Part shown: positions 1 through 8,417 of the stretch, in pieces | Numbering within the stretch: the first letter of the stretch is position 1 | How the letters are laid out: every line of letters starts with the position of its first letter | Assembly (NCBI GenBank): GCA_016719015.1 | Contig: JADKAZ010000001.1 | Location: forward strand, 930,001-994,000 | DNA length: 64,000 nt | Direction: 5' to 3' | DNA from: Chitinophagaceae bacterium | GTDB taxonomy: Bacteria > Bacteroidota > Bacteroidia > Chitinophagales > Chitinophagaceae | The notes under the pieces: model-generated | What the model was told of the DNA's origin: nothing | The model's database searches: none | What the model saw: only the letters and a program-made list of their open reading frames with translations | Made by a program: the position numbers and the translations under genes

Positions 1-333
1 GACTACTACAACCAGGAACTCCGTTACCAACAGGTGATCGATGGCACTAACCTCGCTAATCAATTAAGCTCTTCTGTGAAAATCGAACAAACAGATTCCG
101 GCATTTCGCTGAAATTGCCACACGAAATGAAGAACAAAGAAATTTCTGGTGAGATACTGTTCTACTGTGCATATGATCAGAAAAAAGATAAAAAATTTAC
201 CCTACAGCCGGATACTGATGGAGTACAACTATTTGAGCCATCCTCCATTTCACCGGGAAATTATATTGTGAAAATTAACTGGAATGATGAAGGCAAAAAA
301 TATTTCGCTGAAAAAAACTTAACTGTGTTATAA
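1..333 (+). CDS. FixH/CcoH-family cbb3 oxidase assembly protein (5' truncated)
   Basis: The reading frame is open from base 1 and stops at 331-333, so the N-terminus with its membrane anchor lies outside the window. The visible start (DYYNQELRYQQ) matches the FixH/CcoH pattern of a Tyr-rich segment just after the transmembrane helix, followed by a small beta-rich periplasmic domain. FixH proteins help copper delivery and assembly of cbb3-type cytochrome c oxidase at the inner membrane. The stop overlaps the next start (TAATG), so the two genes are translationally coupled, and a SafE-type membrane protein next to FixH is a common cco-locus arrangement. The family call rests on this short motif plus context; the truncated part cannot be checked. 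Confidence 0.7.
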   Translation, partial: DYYNQELRYQQVIDGTNLANQLSSSVKIEQTDSGISLKLPHEMKNKEISGEILFYCAYDQKKDKKFTLQPDTDGVQLFEPSSISPGNYIVKINWNDEGKKYFAEKNLTVL

Positions 334-1052
334 TGCTTTGGCCGGTGTTGATATCTGGTTTTACCTTAGGTGCTGCTGGCAGCCTGCACTGTGTTGGCAT
401 GTGCGGACCCTTGAGCCTTGCATTACCTGTTCATCATTTATCAGGGTTTCACAAATTCATTTCTCTTCTTTTATATCAATTGGGAAGAATAATTACTTAT
501 TCTATCATTGGTTTACTTTTTGGACTGGCCGGAAGAAGAATTTATATCTCAGGTTACCAGCAATGGTTCTCTATTGGGATGGGCATTCTTGTACTTATTT
601 TGGCCGCCTTGTATTTTATAAGAAATAGAGCCATTCATCTTTCATTTCTTAACCGATTTTATCTCCTGGTACAGGGAATAATGGTTAAATTATTAAAATC
701 CTCTACCAACTCATTTGGTTTTTTACTGATGGGAATGGCGAATGGTCTCTTGCCCTGCGGGATGGTTTATATCGCTATCGCATCTACTTTGTCTTTTTCT
801 GGTGTCCTGGAAAGTGTAAGCTTTATGGCTATGTTTGGAGCCGGTACATTACCTGCCATGATGCTGGTTGGCTATGCCGGTCAGCTAATGCACCCTTCTT
901 TAAGAAGTTCATTTAGAAAACTTGTCCCGGTATTCATTTCCCTGATGGGTGTGGTACTGATATTGAGAGGTATGAATTTGGGTATCCCTTTTATTAGCCC
1001 TGAATTACCCATGTCACCAGGCAGTGCTGTGGTTTGCCATCCTTTAAAATAA
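333..1052 (+). CDS. SafE/TauE-like (DsbD transmembrane-type) membrane protein of the cco locus
   Basis: A 239-residue polytopic inner-membrane protein with about six hydrophobic helices. Near the N-terminus it carries the motif HCVGMCGPL, and a second half-motif NGLLPCGMVY lies near residue 140. Paired Cys-containing helices of this type are typical of the sulfite-exporter/cytochrome-biogenesis transmembrane family often found beside ccoGHIS genes, where a role in copper or thiol handling for cbb3 oxidase is proposed. It follows FixH with a one-base overlap and is the last gene before a strong terminator at 1186-1212. The family is clear; substrate and exact role are inferred from context only. 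Confidence 0.75.
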   Translation: MLWPVLISGFTLGAAGSLHCVGMCGPLSLALPVHHLSGFHKFISLLLYQLGRIITYSIIGLLFGLAGRRIYISGYQQWFSIGMGILVLILAALYFIRNRAIHLSFLNRFYLLVQGIMVKLLKSSTNSFGFLLMGMANGLLPCGMVYIAIASTLSFSGVLESVSFMAMFGAGTLPAMMLVGYAGQLMHPSLRSSFRKLVPVFISLMGVVLILRGMNLGIPFISPELPMSPGSAVVCHPLK

Positions 1053-1142
1053 GCCGGTGATTTATATCAGTATCCTGACTGATGAACATCAACCCATTGC
1101 TCTCTAACCACTCTTACTTTTAATCTAGAATACACACATAAT

Positions 1143-1158
1143 GCTCATGCAAATGAGC
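1143..1158. other. Perfect hairpin with GCAA tetraloop
   Basis: Six-base-pair stem GCTCAT/ATGAGC closed by a GNRA-type GCAA loop, 28 bp before the intrinsic terminator. It lies in the 158-bp gap after the SafE-like gene. It may be part of the operon's 3' UTR or of a small RNA ending at the terminator; no clear promoter is visible for the latter. Confidence 0.4.
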
Positions 1159-1185
1159 TATTGTTGGTTTTTGTTTCAATGCCGA

Positions 1186-1212
1186 CCCCCGGTTCTCCGG
1201 GGGTTTCTTTTT
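1186..1212 (+). terminator. Rho-independent terminator after the cco genes
   Basis: Seven-base-pair GC stem (1186-1192 with 1197-1203), TTCT loop, followed by TTTCTTTTT. It closes the FixH/SafE transcript and sits just before the promoter of the downstream lipoprotein gene. Confidence 0.85.
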
Positions 1213-1215
1213 GCT

Positions 1216-1223
1216 TAAATTTG
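1216..1223 (+). promoter_or_regulatory. Bacteroidota -7 element (TAAATTTG)
   Basis: Exact match to TAnnTTTG, ending 5 bp before the ATG at 1229. Transcription would start at or very near the start codon, giving a leaderless or nearly leaderless mRNA. No convincing -33 TTG is seen at the usual distance. Confidence 0.45.
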
Positions 1224-1228
1224 TACAG

Positions 1229-1606
1229 ATGAAAACTATCCTGTCTTTTTTACTTATTATATTATTATTGGGTTGTTCTAAAGATTCAGCTACAAAAAAA
1301 GACACTGTGCTGCCCGTTATTGCAATTACTTCGCCAACAAACGGGCAAAATTTTATTACAGGTCAAACCATCCAAATTACCGGTACTATTACCGATGATA
1401 ACTTCATTGCTGAAGTACATATTCATGTTACGAATACAAATACGGGTGCATTATTAATGGATGTGCATCTATATCCGAATAGCAATTCAACTACTTTTAA
1501 TCAACCTATTACTGCCACCGCAGGAATAAATTATAAAATACAAGTCATAGCCAAAGACCGTGCAGTTAATGAAAGCCGAAGTTCAGTGGAAGTTACAGCC
1601 ATTTAA
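1229..1606 (+). CDS. Small lipoprotein with Ig-like domain (DUF4625-like)
   Basis: 125 residues from the ATG at 1229. I chose this over the in-frame TTG at 1211 because the signal peptide MKTILSFLLIILLLGC starts here with a perfect lipobox (LLLGC). The mature part reads as a single beta-sandwich: it opens with DTVLPVIAITSPTNG, has ITGTITDDNFIAEVHIHV in the middle and ends with a YKIQVIAKDRAVN strand, a pattern of bacterial Ig-like/DUF4625 domains. The protein is expected to be anchored in the envelope. No enzymatic motif is present and the function is unknown. It has its own terminator upstream and is probably monocistronic. Confidence 0.65.
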   Translation: MKTILSFLLIILLLGCSKDSATKKDTVLPVIAITSPTNGQNFITGQTIQITGTITDDNFIAEVHIHVTNTNTGALLMDVHLYPNSNSTTFNQPITATAGINYKIQVIAKDRAVNESRSSVEVTAI

Positions 1607-1637
1607 AATGTATTTTCTCTTACTTATAACTAGCCCT

Positions 1638-1645
1638 TAACTTTG
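1638..1645 (+). promoter_or_regulatory. Candidate trmD promoter -7 element (TAACTTTG)
   Basis: Exact TAnnTTTG match 38 bp before the trmD ATG. The start site would fall near 1652, so the mRNA leader would consist almost wholly of the palindromic repeat at 1657-1680. The -33 box is weak. Confidence 0.45.
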
Positions 1646-1656
1646 AATGGCTCCAT

Positions 1657-1680
1657 ACCCCCCTTTAGGGGATGGGGGTT
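1657..1680. repeat. C-rich/G-rich palindromic mini-repeat directly before trmD
   Basis: Core CCCCCTTTAGGGGATGGGGG. The same unit, at near identity, is found inside kinase genes at 46096-46120, 48155-48178 and 50213-50235. Here it ends two bases before the trmD start codon and would fold in the mRNA leader. Read in the trmD frame it gives PPLGDGG, the peptide also seen inside the kinases. Confidence 0.8.
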
Positions 1681-1682
1681 AT

Positions 1683-2360
1683 ATGCACATAGATATTCTT
1701 ACCGTTTTACCAGAATTATTAGAAAGCCCTTTTCAGCATAGTATTATGAAAAGGGCACAGGAAAAAGGTCTCCTTTCTGTGCAAGTCCACCAGCTACGTA
1801 AATGGGCGGTAAATGAATACGGCATGGTAGACGATTACCAGTTTGGTGGCGGTGCCGGAATGCTGATGATGTGTGAGCCGCTGGCTAAAGCGATTGACGA
1901 ATTATCACAACAAAGAAAATTTGATGAAATTATTTTTTTAACCCCGGATGGAGAATTATTCAATCAGAAAACTGCGAACAGTTTATCCTTAAAAGAAAAT
2001 CTTTTACTGATCTGCGGTCACTATAAAGGTATTGATGAACGGATACGGGAGCATTTTGTAACCAAAGAAATTTCCATTGGTGATTATGTACTCAGTGGAG
2101 GTGAATTACCAGCTGCTATTTTAGTGGATGCAATCGGCCGTTTATTACCAGGCGTATTAAATGATGAAACCTCTGCCCTCTTTGATTCTTTCCAGGACAA
2201 TTTATTAGCTCCGCCTGTATATACCCGGCCGGAAGATTTCCGTGGCTGGAAAGTCCCGGCAGTACTGATGGGTGGTAATCACAAACTGATTGAAGAATGG
2301 CGGCATGAGCAATCAGTAAAAAGAACAAAAGAAAGAAGGCCGGATCTTTTGGACGAGTAG
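1683..2360 (+). CDS. trmD: tRNA (guanine(37)-N1)-methyltransferase
   Basis: 225 residues. The enzyme methylates N1 of G37 next to the anticodon using S-adenosylmethionine and prevents frameshifting. SPOUT-family landmarks are present: MHIDILTVLPELL at the N-terminus, VDDYQFGGGAGMLM, the SAM-binding knot segments LLICGHYKGIDERI and EISIGDYVLSGGELPA, and YTRPEDFRGWKVPAVLMGG near the C-terminus. The start is set at 1683 rather than 1647 because the upstream in-frame residues (PYPPLGDGG) are encoded by the palindromic repeat and a promoter element overlaps the upstream ATG. Length is normal for the family, and there is no rpsP/rimM/rplS neighbour here. Confidence 0.95.
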   Translation: MHIDILTVLPELLESPFQHSIMKRAQEKGLLSVQVHQLRKWAVNEYGMVDDYQFGGGAGMLMMCEPLAKAIDELSQQRKFDEIIFLTPDGELFNQKTANSLSLKENLLLICGHYKGIDERIREHFVTKEISIGDYVLSGGELPAAILVDAIGRLLPGVLNDETSALFDSFQDNLLAPPVYTRPEDFRGWKVPAVLMGGNHKLIEEWRHEQSVKRTKERRPDLLDE

Positions 2361-2447
2361 TTACTCATCAAACGATTGCCTGATTTTACTTCTGGTAACC
2401 GTTACTCAATAATATTTAATGAACTTGCAGCAATAATAAATTGCTGT

Positions 2448-3896
2448 ATGGATAACAACCGCAGAAAATTTCTTCGTCGTCTCGCCCTGGGTAGTGGTGT
2501 CTTAGCTACTGGTCTTCCTTCTTTTGCTAAAGTAATCGGCACTAGTGATGAACAAATAGAACGTTCCGCTGAATGGGAAAATAAAGTGCAACGTTTCAAC
2601 ATGTGTGGTTATGCTGCACCAAAAATTGACACTGTCCGTATTGGAGTGATCGGGCTTGGGCAGCGGGGTTCTGAAGCAGTGGAAAGGTTGAGTTATATTG
2701 ATGGGGTTGAGATTGTTGCCTTGTGTGATAAATACCCGGACAGGATTGCAAAATCACAAATTGCATTGGAAAGAATGCAACGGCCCAAAGCAAAAGAATA
2801 TAGCGGTGAAGAAGGATGGAAAGCCTTATGTGAAAGCAATGATATAGACCTGGTGTATACGCCTACACCCTGGCATCTTCATACACCGATAGCGTTGCTT
2901 GCCATGAAAAATGGTAAACATGCAGCAGTTGAAGTGCCGGCCGGAAAAACGATAGATGAATTATGGGAGCTGGTGGAAACATCTGAAAAAACAAAGAAGC
3001 ATTGTATGATGCTGGAAAACTGTTGTTACGATTTTTTTGAATTGCTAACATTGAACATGACCCGGCAGGGAATGTTTGGAGAAATCGTTCATGCTGAAGG
3101 GGCCTATATTCATGATCTAACAAAAGACTGGATGTTTAACAAGAAGGCGTATGCAGATATGTGGCGGTTAAAAGAAAACATTGGTCATAATGGAAACCTA
3201 TATCCCACGCATGGACTGGGACCTGTTGCGCAGTGTATGAATATTAACAGGGGAGATAAATTTGATCACCTGGTAAGTATGAGCACTAATGATTTTACCA
3301 TGAATAATATGGTTAAAGACCTTGCCGCAAAAGATAGTTTCTTTACGGAATATGTTGACAAGCCTTTCAGAGGCAATATGAATACAACATTAATCCGCTC
3401 CAATAAAGGAAAAACAGTGATGGTACAACATGATGTTTCTACAATCCGGCCCTATTCAAGAATTCATTTGGTGAGTGGTACAAAAGGTGCCGCACAAAAA
3501 TGGCCGGGGCCACAACGTATCGCTTTTGGTCATAGCTGGGAAAAACCGGAAGCATTAAAACAATTAGAAGAAAAATATGCCCCTCCGATTGTGAAACATA
3601 TTGGCACCATTGCCAAAGAAGTAGGCGGACATGGTGGCATGGATTTTATAATGGACTGGCGGTTGATCGATTGTCTCCGTAATGGCCTGCCCCTTGACCA
3701 GGATGTGTACGACGCCGCTGCCTGGAGTTGCCTGATGCCTTTAAGCGAACGATCGGTGGCTAAAAAATCAAGAACAGTTGATATTCCTGACTTTACCCGG
3801 GGAGCCTGGCAAACAAACAAGCCGGTTGACCTGACCTTAAACGGTGGAGCTACTACAAAAGTGAGGGAAATTAAACCAGAACTAAAAATGAAGTAA
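2448..3896 (+). CDS. TAT-exported Gfo/Idh/MocA-family protein, GH109-like
   Basis: 482 residues from the ATG at 2448, which puts a twin-arginine signal (NRRKFLRRLALGSG) at the very N-terminus; the longer in-frame start at 2376 would bury it. A Rossmann segment RIGVIGLGQRGSEAVERL follows near residue 60, then VYTPTPWHLHTPIALLAMKNGKH and VEVPAGKT, the hallmarks of Gfo/Idh/MocA enzymes. The extra C-terminal regions (HGLGPVAQCMNINRGD, GHGGMDFIMDWRLIDCLRNG) resemble GH109 alpha-N-acetylgalactosaminidases, which use NAD+ in a retaining mechanism and are exported folded with cofactor through the TAT system. Substrate specificity cannot be read from sequence, so a sugar dehydrogenase role remains possible. 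Confidence 0.8.
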   Translation: MDNNRRKFLRRLALGSGVLATGLPSFAKVIGTSDEQIERSAEWENKVQRFNMCGYAAPKIDTVRIGVIGLGQRGSEAVERLSYIDGVEIVALCDKYPDRIAKSQIALERMQRPKAKEYSGEEGWKALCESNDIDLVYTPTPWHLHTPIALLAMKNGKHAAVEVPAGKTIDELWELVETSEKTKKHCMMLENCCYDFFELLTLNMTRQGMFGEIVHAEGAYIHDLTKDWMFNKKAYADMWRLKENIGHNGNLYPTHGLGPVAQCMNINRGDKFDHLVSMSTNDFTMNNMVKDLAAKDSFFTEYVDKPFRGNMNTTLIRSNKGKTVMVQHDVSTIRPYSRIHLVSGTKGAAQKWPGPQRIAFGHSWEKPEALKQLEEKYAPPIVKHIGTIAKEVGGHGGMDFIMDWRLIDCLRNGLPLDQDVYDAAAWSCLMPLSERSVAKKSRTVDIPDFTRGAWQTNKPVDLTLNGGATTKVREIKPELKMK

Positions 3897-4066
3897 CTGT
3901 TTAAGTTGATCAAAATCAGGCGGCAAACATTAAAACAAAAAGTTTGCATTTCAGGGAATGCTGTAATTTTACTGCCTAAACATATTTCAAATGCGCTGAA
4001 TATCAACGCTTTGAAATTGATGGCACCAAAATCATTAGTACTATTTCTGAACTTATTAATTCTGAA

Positions 4067-5107
4067 ATGAAGGCCCTGACAATAATTACAGACCCGGTAT
4101 ATGTAGAACCAGAGAAATTCACCCGGTACGAAAAATTCTGGCTGAATTATATCAATGACAAAAGGGATCTCCCTTTTATTCACCTGCTTACTGCTATACA
4201 TATTTTAGTAATACCAATTGCCATACTTCTATACACACCATTTTTAAAGGGTTGGTATTGGTGGCTGGCATACATCCCTTATTTCTATGTATCACAAATG
4301 TATTTTAAAGGAAGATTTGGGTTGATGCTGCACTGTATCAGTCATCGTAAATTGTTTAAAAAAACACATACCTGGCTATATCATTATGTGATCTGGTTTG
4401 TTTGCCCCTTCTTTGGTCATACACCTGAAACATATTTTGCTCATCACATGGGTATGCACCACGTAGAAAATAATATGCTGGATGATGCCAGCAGTACGCT
4501 GCCTTATCAGCGGGACAGTCTCCGTGGATTTCTTGCTTATGTGGGCCGTTTCCTCATACTGGGCTTCCGGGATACTTTTATGTATTTCTTTACCCGTAAA
4601 AGAAAGAAATTTTATATGCGGCTTAGCGCCGGGGAAATATCTTTTTACCTTTTCTGTGTGGGAATGTCATTTGTAAATTTCCATGCCACACTGTTTATTT
4701 TCATTATTCCTTTTGTATTTGCAAGGGTTGTTATGATGCTGGGCAACTGGGCACAACATGCTTTTGTGAATCTTAGTGACCTCGAAGACAATACTATCAA
4801 TTGTATCAATACAAAGTATAATCAAATGTGCTGGAACGATGGTTATCATTCTATACACCATGTAAGACCAGCTATGCACTATACAGATATTCCAGGTGAA
4901 TTTTTAAAAACAAAGGATAAACTGGCTGAGCACAAAGTGCTGGTTTTTGATGGCATTCATTACCTGCACATTTTTGTATGGCTAATGACCAAACGGTACG
5001 ATAAGCTGGCAAAAAATCTGGTTAACCTCAATAATATGTTTTCCAGCGAAGAAGAAGCAATCGCTTTAATGAAAGAGAGGACTAAAAAATATAAACTTTC
5101 TGCTTAA
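4067..5107 (+). CDS. Membrane fatty-acid desaturase-family protein
   Basis: 346 residues. The three histidine boxes of the di-iron membrane desaturase/hydroxylase superfamily are visible: HCISHRKLF, AHHMGMHHVENN and HSIHHVRPAMHY. Hydrophobic helices lie between residues 45-80, 105-125, 160-180 and 200-225. Such enzymes insert double bonds or hydroxyls into acyl chains at the inner membrane. The spacing fits this superfamily but not a particular regiospecificity. A 170-bp gap upstream has no gene; a loose promoter-like TTTG(N17)TAATTTTA sits near 3942-3970. A shared bidirectional terminator separates it from the convergent gene. Confidence 0.8.
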   Translation: MKALTIITDPVYVEPEKFTRYEKFWLNYINDKRDLPFIHLLTAIHILVIPIAILLYTPFLKGWYWWLAYIPYFYVSQMYFKGRFGLMLHCISHRKLFKKTHTWLYHYVIWFVCPFFGHTPETYFAHHMGMHHVENNMLDDASSTLPYQRDSLRGFLAYVGRFLILGFRDTFMYFFTRKRKKFYMRLSAGEISFYLFCVGMSFVNFHATLFIFIIPFVFARVVMMLGNWAQHAFVNLSDLEDNTINCINTKYNQMCWNDGYHSIHHVRPAMHYTDIPGEFLKTKDKLAEHKVLVFDGIHYLHIFVWLMTKRYDKLAKNLVNLNNMFSSEEEAIALMKERTKKYKLSA

Positions 5108-5135
5108 AAAAAGGGCTTCGATTGAAGCCCTTTTT
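5106..5135. terminator. Bidirectional intrinsic terminator
   Basis: GGGCTTC/GAAGCCC stem (5113-5119 with 5124-5130), GATT loop, flanked by an A run on the left and a T run on the right. It therefore works for both the desaturase gene (+) and the Sortilin-like gene (-) that converge here. Confidence 0.85.
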
Positions 5136-5139
5136 AATT

Positions 5140-6012
5140 TTACTCTTTCACTTCTTTTTTCACTCCAATCACAGGCAATGTCTTTTCATGAATCAACTTG
5201 TTCAACTTTGCCACATCTTCACTCATTATTTTCTTCAGCTTGTTTAATTGTTCATCGATCTGCACTACCAACTCTGCATACGCATCTTTAGATTGGCGGC
5301 TAAGGCCTGACTGACCTGCAGCAGCGGCATTGTAAATGCTCGATAGTTTATCATCAAGCTTTATCGGGAAATTCAGCACATCCTGTCCGCTTTTGGCTTT
5401 CGTTTGGTGCAATGCTTCTTCTATTTCCTTTATTTGTTTATTGACAGTATCAATCTGCTCTTTTACTTCTTTAGGTAAATCTTCCTTCCCGACCCTTTCA
5501 CTGAAATCATTCATCTGTTGCCTTACTTCACGGATATTCTTAATGGCTTTCATTATTTCTGACGACTTATCACGGATAGTAATAAGGTGGTTGAATTGTT
5601 CTTCGTATTCTGCCTGTGATGTTTTATAATTCGGGTCTGGCAGTATGATAAAAGGAATTTCCATTGAATCTTTGCCCGATTTGAATTTTGCGGAATAATT
5701 TCCGGGGGCTGCTTTAGGGCCTCCAACAAAGCCATTCCACAATATTAAACCATCCACTTTTTCAGCCACCGGGTAATTCATATCCCATTCAAACTGGTTC
5801 ATCCCTTTTCCTATTTCTATTTTATTGTCTTTTGAGGAGGTAGAAAAAGTTTTAATTATTTTTTTGTTCTTATCCATTAGCTCGATGGAAAGTTTACTGG
5901 AGTCAGTTATTTCCTTCAGATAATAATTAAATACAACCCCATTGGGCGGATTCAATCCCAGCATTAGTGATTGTAGTACCACCTGCAGATCCACCACCAC
6001 GACGGCCACCAC
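5140..6012 (-). pseudogene. C-terminal part of Sortilin/BNR-repeat protein, separated by a frameshift
   Basis: This frame carries the C-terminal third of the protein whose N-terminal part is at 5927-8293. Aligning it with the paralogue at 9155-12227 (PPIKYYLKD versus VVFNYYLKE, VNMIDWNLS versus MNQFEWDMN) shows that the two frames are one gene. Removing one G from the GGG at 5957-5959 gives NAGLNPPNGVVF and restores a protein of about 1,045 residues. The part encodes an FlgD/Ig-like beta domain (ELMDKNKK through FIILPDPNY) and a long coiled-coil tail (KEVKEQIDTVNKQIKEIEEAL). A sequencing error in the G run is as likely as true decay. Confidence 0.8.
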
Positions 6013-8293
6013 CCGGCATCCGGTAGGCTGGGTTTACATCAAATACATGCAGGTTCTTGTTTAGCACTCCGCTGTTCATTTGTTGTATCACTGTCAGATC
6101 ATCGAGTATATATATACTTCTGCCTTGTGTACCCACAATAAGGTCGTTATTTTTAATAGTAAGGTCTGTAATCGGAACTACCGGCAGGTTCAGTTGAAAT
6201 GATTTCCAGCTGTTGCCATCATCATAAGAAATATACATTCCGTATTCAGTGCCTGTATATAGTAAGCCAGCCCGTTTTCTATCAGCTCTTATTGCCCTTG
6301 CAAAGTGCAGGCGGTTAATGCCGTTTACGATCAGCTTCCATGTTTTACCATAATCTTCGGTCTTATAGATGTAAGGGGTAAAATCATCACTCTTATATCT
6401 TGTTCCAACAAAATATGCTGCCCCTTTTTTAAAAGGATCAACCTCAACACAATTCCACATCATAGCTTTGGGGCAATCTTTTGGCGTTACATTCTCCCAG
6501 TTTTTTCCGCCGTCTTTACTCACATGTATCAGACCATCATCACTGCCTGTCCAAAGCAGATCTTTTTCAAGCCAGCTTTCCGTTGCAGTAAATATGGTGC
6601 AGTAATATTCCACACTTGTATTATCCTGCGTTATCGGTCCCCCGCTTGAAGCCTGTTTCTTTTTATCATTGGTGGTCAGATCCGGAGAAATCATCTGCCA
6701 GGTTTTTCCTTCGTTTTCGGTAACAAAAAGATGATTGCCCGCTGCATATAATTTTTTGGAATTATTCGGAGAAAAAAAGATCGGGTAGTTCCATTGAAAA
6801 CGATACTTAGCTGCTTCGGCGCCGGCACCCATATTATCTACCGGCCATACATTAATTGCACGGCTTTCACCAGTTCTATGATCAAGCCGTTGCAACATAC
6901 CCATATAATTTCCGCCATAAGTAATATCCGGATTTTCCGGATCTGCTACTACATAACCACTTTCAGCGCCGGCTGTAACTTCCATATCCGAAGCAGCAAT
7001 GGAAGAACCGTAGGTGCGGCTTTTGATCCTGAATGCGCTGTTATCCTGTTGCCCACTCAAAATGCGATATGGAAATGCATTATCTGTACTAACCCGGTAA
7101 ACCTGTGCAGTAGGTTGGTTTAAATAAGTGCTCCAGTTATTTCCGCCATCAAAACTTACCTGTGCCCCCCCATCATCTGCAACAATCATACGGTTGCCAT
7201 CTTCCGGGTCGATCCACAGATCATGATGGTCGCCATGTGGTGTGTTGATCGATTGAAATGTTTTACCACCGTCATTACTCCGCATAAAATTTACATTAGG
7301 GCAATATACCCGGTTCTCATTTTTTGGGTCAACATAAACTTTGGTATAGTACCAGGCTCTTTGCCGGATATTGTTATCACTGCTTTGTAAGGTCCATGTT
7401 TCAGCACCGTCGCTGCTCGCATATAAGCCACCATCCTTATTTTCCAGCAAGCAATAAATCTTATCGGTATTAGACGGGGCTACCGCCACACCTACAATTC
7501 CCCACACTCCTTTAGGTAATCCCTTTTTTGTAGAAATATTCATCCATGTTTCTCCGCCATCAACACTTTTCCATAAACCACTTCCTTCGCCGCCACTTTC
7601 CATGGAATGGGGAGTACGTATCAACCGCCAGGTTCCGGCATACAATACATTGGGATTGCCGGGTTCCATCACCAAATCACTACAACCCGTTTGGTTATTG
7701 ACAAACAATGTTCTTTTCCATGTTTTACCTCCATCCATTGTTTTATATACTCCTCTTTCTTCATTGGGGCCAAATAAATGACCCATGACTGCCACCCATA
7801 CAACATCAGAATTTCTGGGATGAATTACAATGCGGATTATATGCCGGCCATCTTTCAGTCCAATATTTTTCCAGCTTTTCCCAGCATCTTCGCTACGCCA
7901 TATTCCACCAAGACCTTCACTTACGTTTCCCCGCATAGTGTTTTCGCCTTCTCCGGCATACACTACCATTTCATCCGAAGGCGCCACAGCTACTGCACCA
8001 ATAGAGCTGCCATAATATTTGTCAGAAATGTTTTTCCAGTTGCTGGCACCATCAGTTGTTTTCCAGACGCCACCACCTGTGCCACCGAAGTAAAAAGTAT
8101 TCTTGTTTTTATAACTTCCGGCCACCGCCCCGCTTCTTCCGCCCCGCCAGGGACCAATAAGCCTGTATTTGGTTTTTGACAATAAAACAGAATCAGCATT
8201 TTCTGTTTGAATAATAGGTGTGACCTTATTTTTTTGTGCGTTGAGAACGCCAATGAAGAAAAAAACAAGTGGTAATAACAATAATTTTCTCAT
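5927..8293 (-). CDS. Secreted Sortilin/VPS10-like BNR-repeat protein (N-terminal part; frameshifted)
   Basis: 788 residues are visible. A signal peptide (MRKLLLLPLVFFFIGVLNAQ) is followed by a beta-propeller-type region with many Asp-box repeats: SEDAGKSW, TMDGGKTW, SVDGGETW, SNDGGKTF, SFDGGNNW, SKDGGKNW, TEDYGKTW and SYDDGNSW. Asp-boxes mark Sortilin/VPS10, sialidase and glycosidase-like propellers; Bacteroidota proteins of this size are usually annotated as glycosyl hydrolase or Sortilin-like but have no proven activity. The frame breaks near 5957 (see the C-terminal part). It is preceded by a LolA-like gene, the same pairing as at 9155-13018. No catalytic residue can be assigned with confidence. 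Confidence 0.8.
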   Translation of the reverse strand: MRKLLLLPLVFFFIGVLNAQKNKVTPIIQTENADSVLLSKTKYRLIGPWRGGRSGAVAGSYKNKNTFYFGGTGGGVWKTTDGASNWKNISDKYYGSSIGAVAVAPSDEMVVYAGEGENTMRGNVSEGLGGIWRSEDAGKSWKNIGLKDGRHIIRIVIHPRNSDVVWVAVMGHLFGPNEERGVYKTMDGGKTWKRTLFVNNQTGCSDLVMEPGNPNVLYAGTWRLIRTPHSMESGGEGSGLWKSVDGGETWMNISTKKGLPKGVWGIVGVAVAPSNTDKIYCLLENKDGGLYASSDGAETWTLQSSDNNIRQRAWYYTKVYVDPKNENRVYCPNVNFMRSNDGGKTFQSINTPHGDHHDLWIDPEDGNRMIVADDGGAQVSFDGGNNWSTYLNQPTAQVYRVSTDNAFPYRILSGQQDNSAFRIKSRTYGSSIAASDMEVTAGAESGYVVADPENPDITYGGNYMGMLQRLDHRTGESRAINVWPVDNMGAGAEAAKYRFQWNYPIFFSPNNSKKLYAAGNHLFVTENEGKTWQMISPDLTTNDKKKQASSGGPITQDNTSVEYYCTIFTATESWLEKDLLWTGSDDGLIHVSKDGGKNWENVTPKDCPKAMMWNCVEVDPFKKGAAYFVGTRYKSDDFTPYIYKTEDYGKTWKLIVNGINRLHFARAIRADRKRAGLLYTGTEYGMYISYDDGNSWKSFQLNLPVVPITDLTIKNNDLIVGTQGRSIYILDDLTVIQQMNSGVLNKNLHVFDVNPAYRMPGGGRRGGGSAGGTTITNAGIESAQWGCI

Positions 8294-8373
8294 GTCGTTA
8301 GAATTGAATGGAAATTTACGGAATGTGACGAATACAAGTGAATTAAACTTTATAAGCTGGTATGCAAATAAAA

Positions 8374-8398
8374 AAGGCCTGCTTATAAAACAGGCCTT
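8374..8398 (-). terminator. Intrinsic terminator between LolA-like and Sortilin-like genes
   Basis: AAGGCCTG/CAGGCCTT stem with a nine-base loop; on the minus strand the stem is followed by a T run. It lies 20 bp after the stop of the LolA-like gene at 8418-9110. Confidence 0.8.
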
Positions 8399-8417
8399 AA
8401 AAAGAATAAGCTGTTTA

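Noticed and set aside
1120..1305. Minus-strand 61-codon frame across the terminator and lipoprotein start
   Set aside because: Overlaps a strong terminator and a well-supported gene, with no signal or family match.
1647..1682. Upstream in-frame ATG for trmD
   Set aside because: The extra residues come from a palindromic repeat, and the ATG lies next to the -7 element, so it is probably not transcribed.
7778..8179. Plus-strand frame of 133 codons opposite the Sortilin-like gene
   Set aside because: Cys/His-rich shadow of the Asp-box coding frame; no start context or family resemblance.
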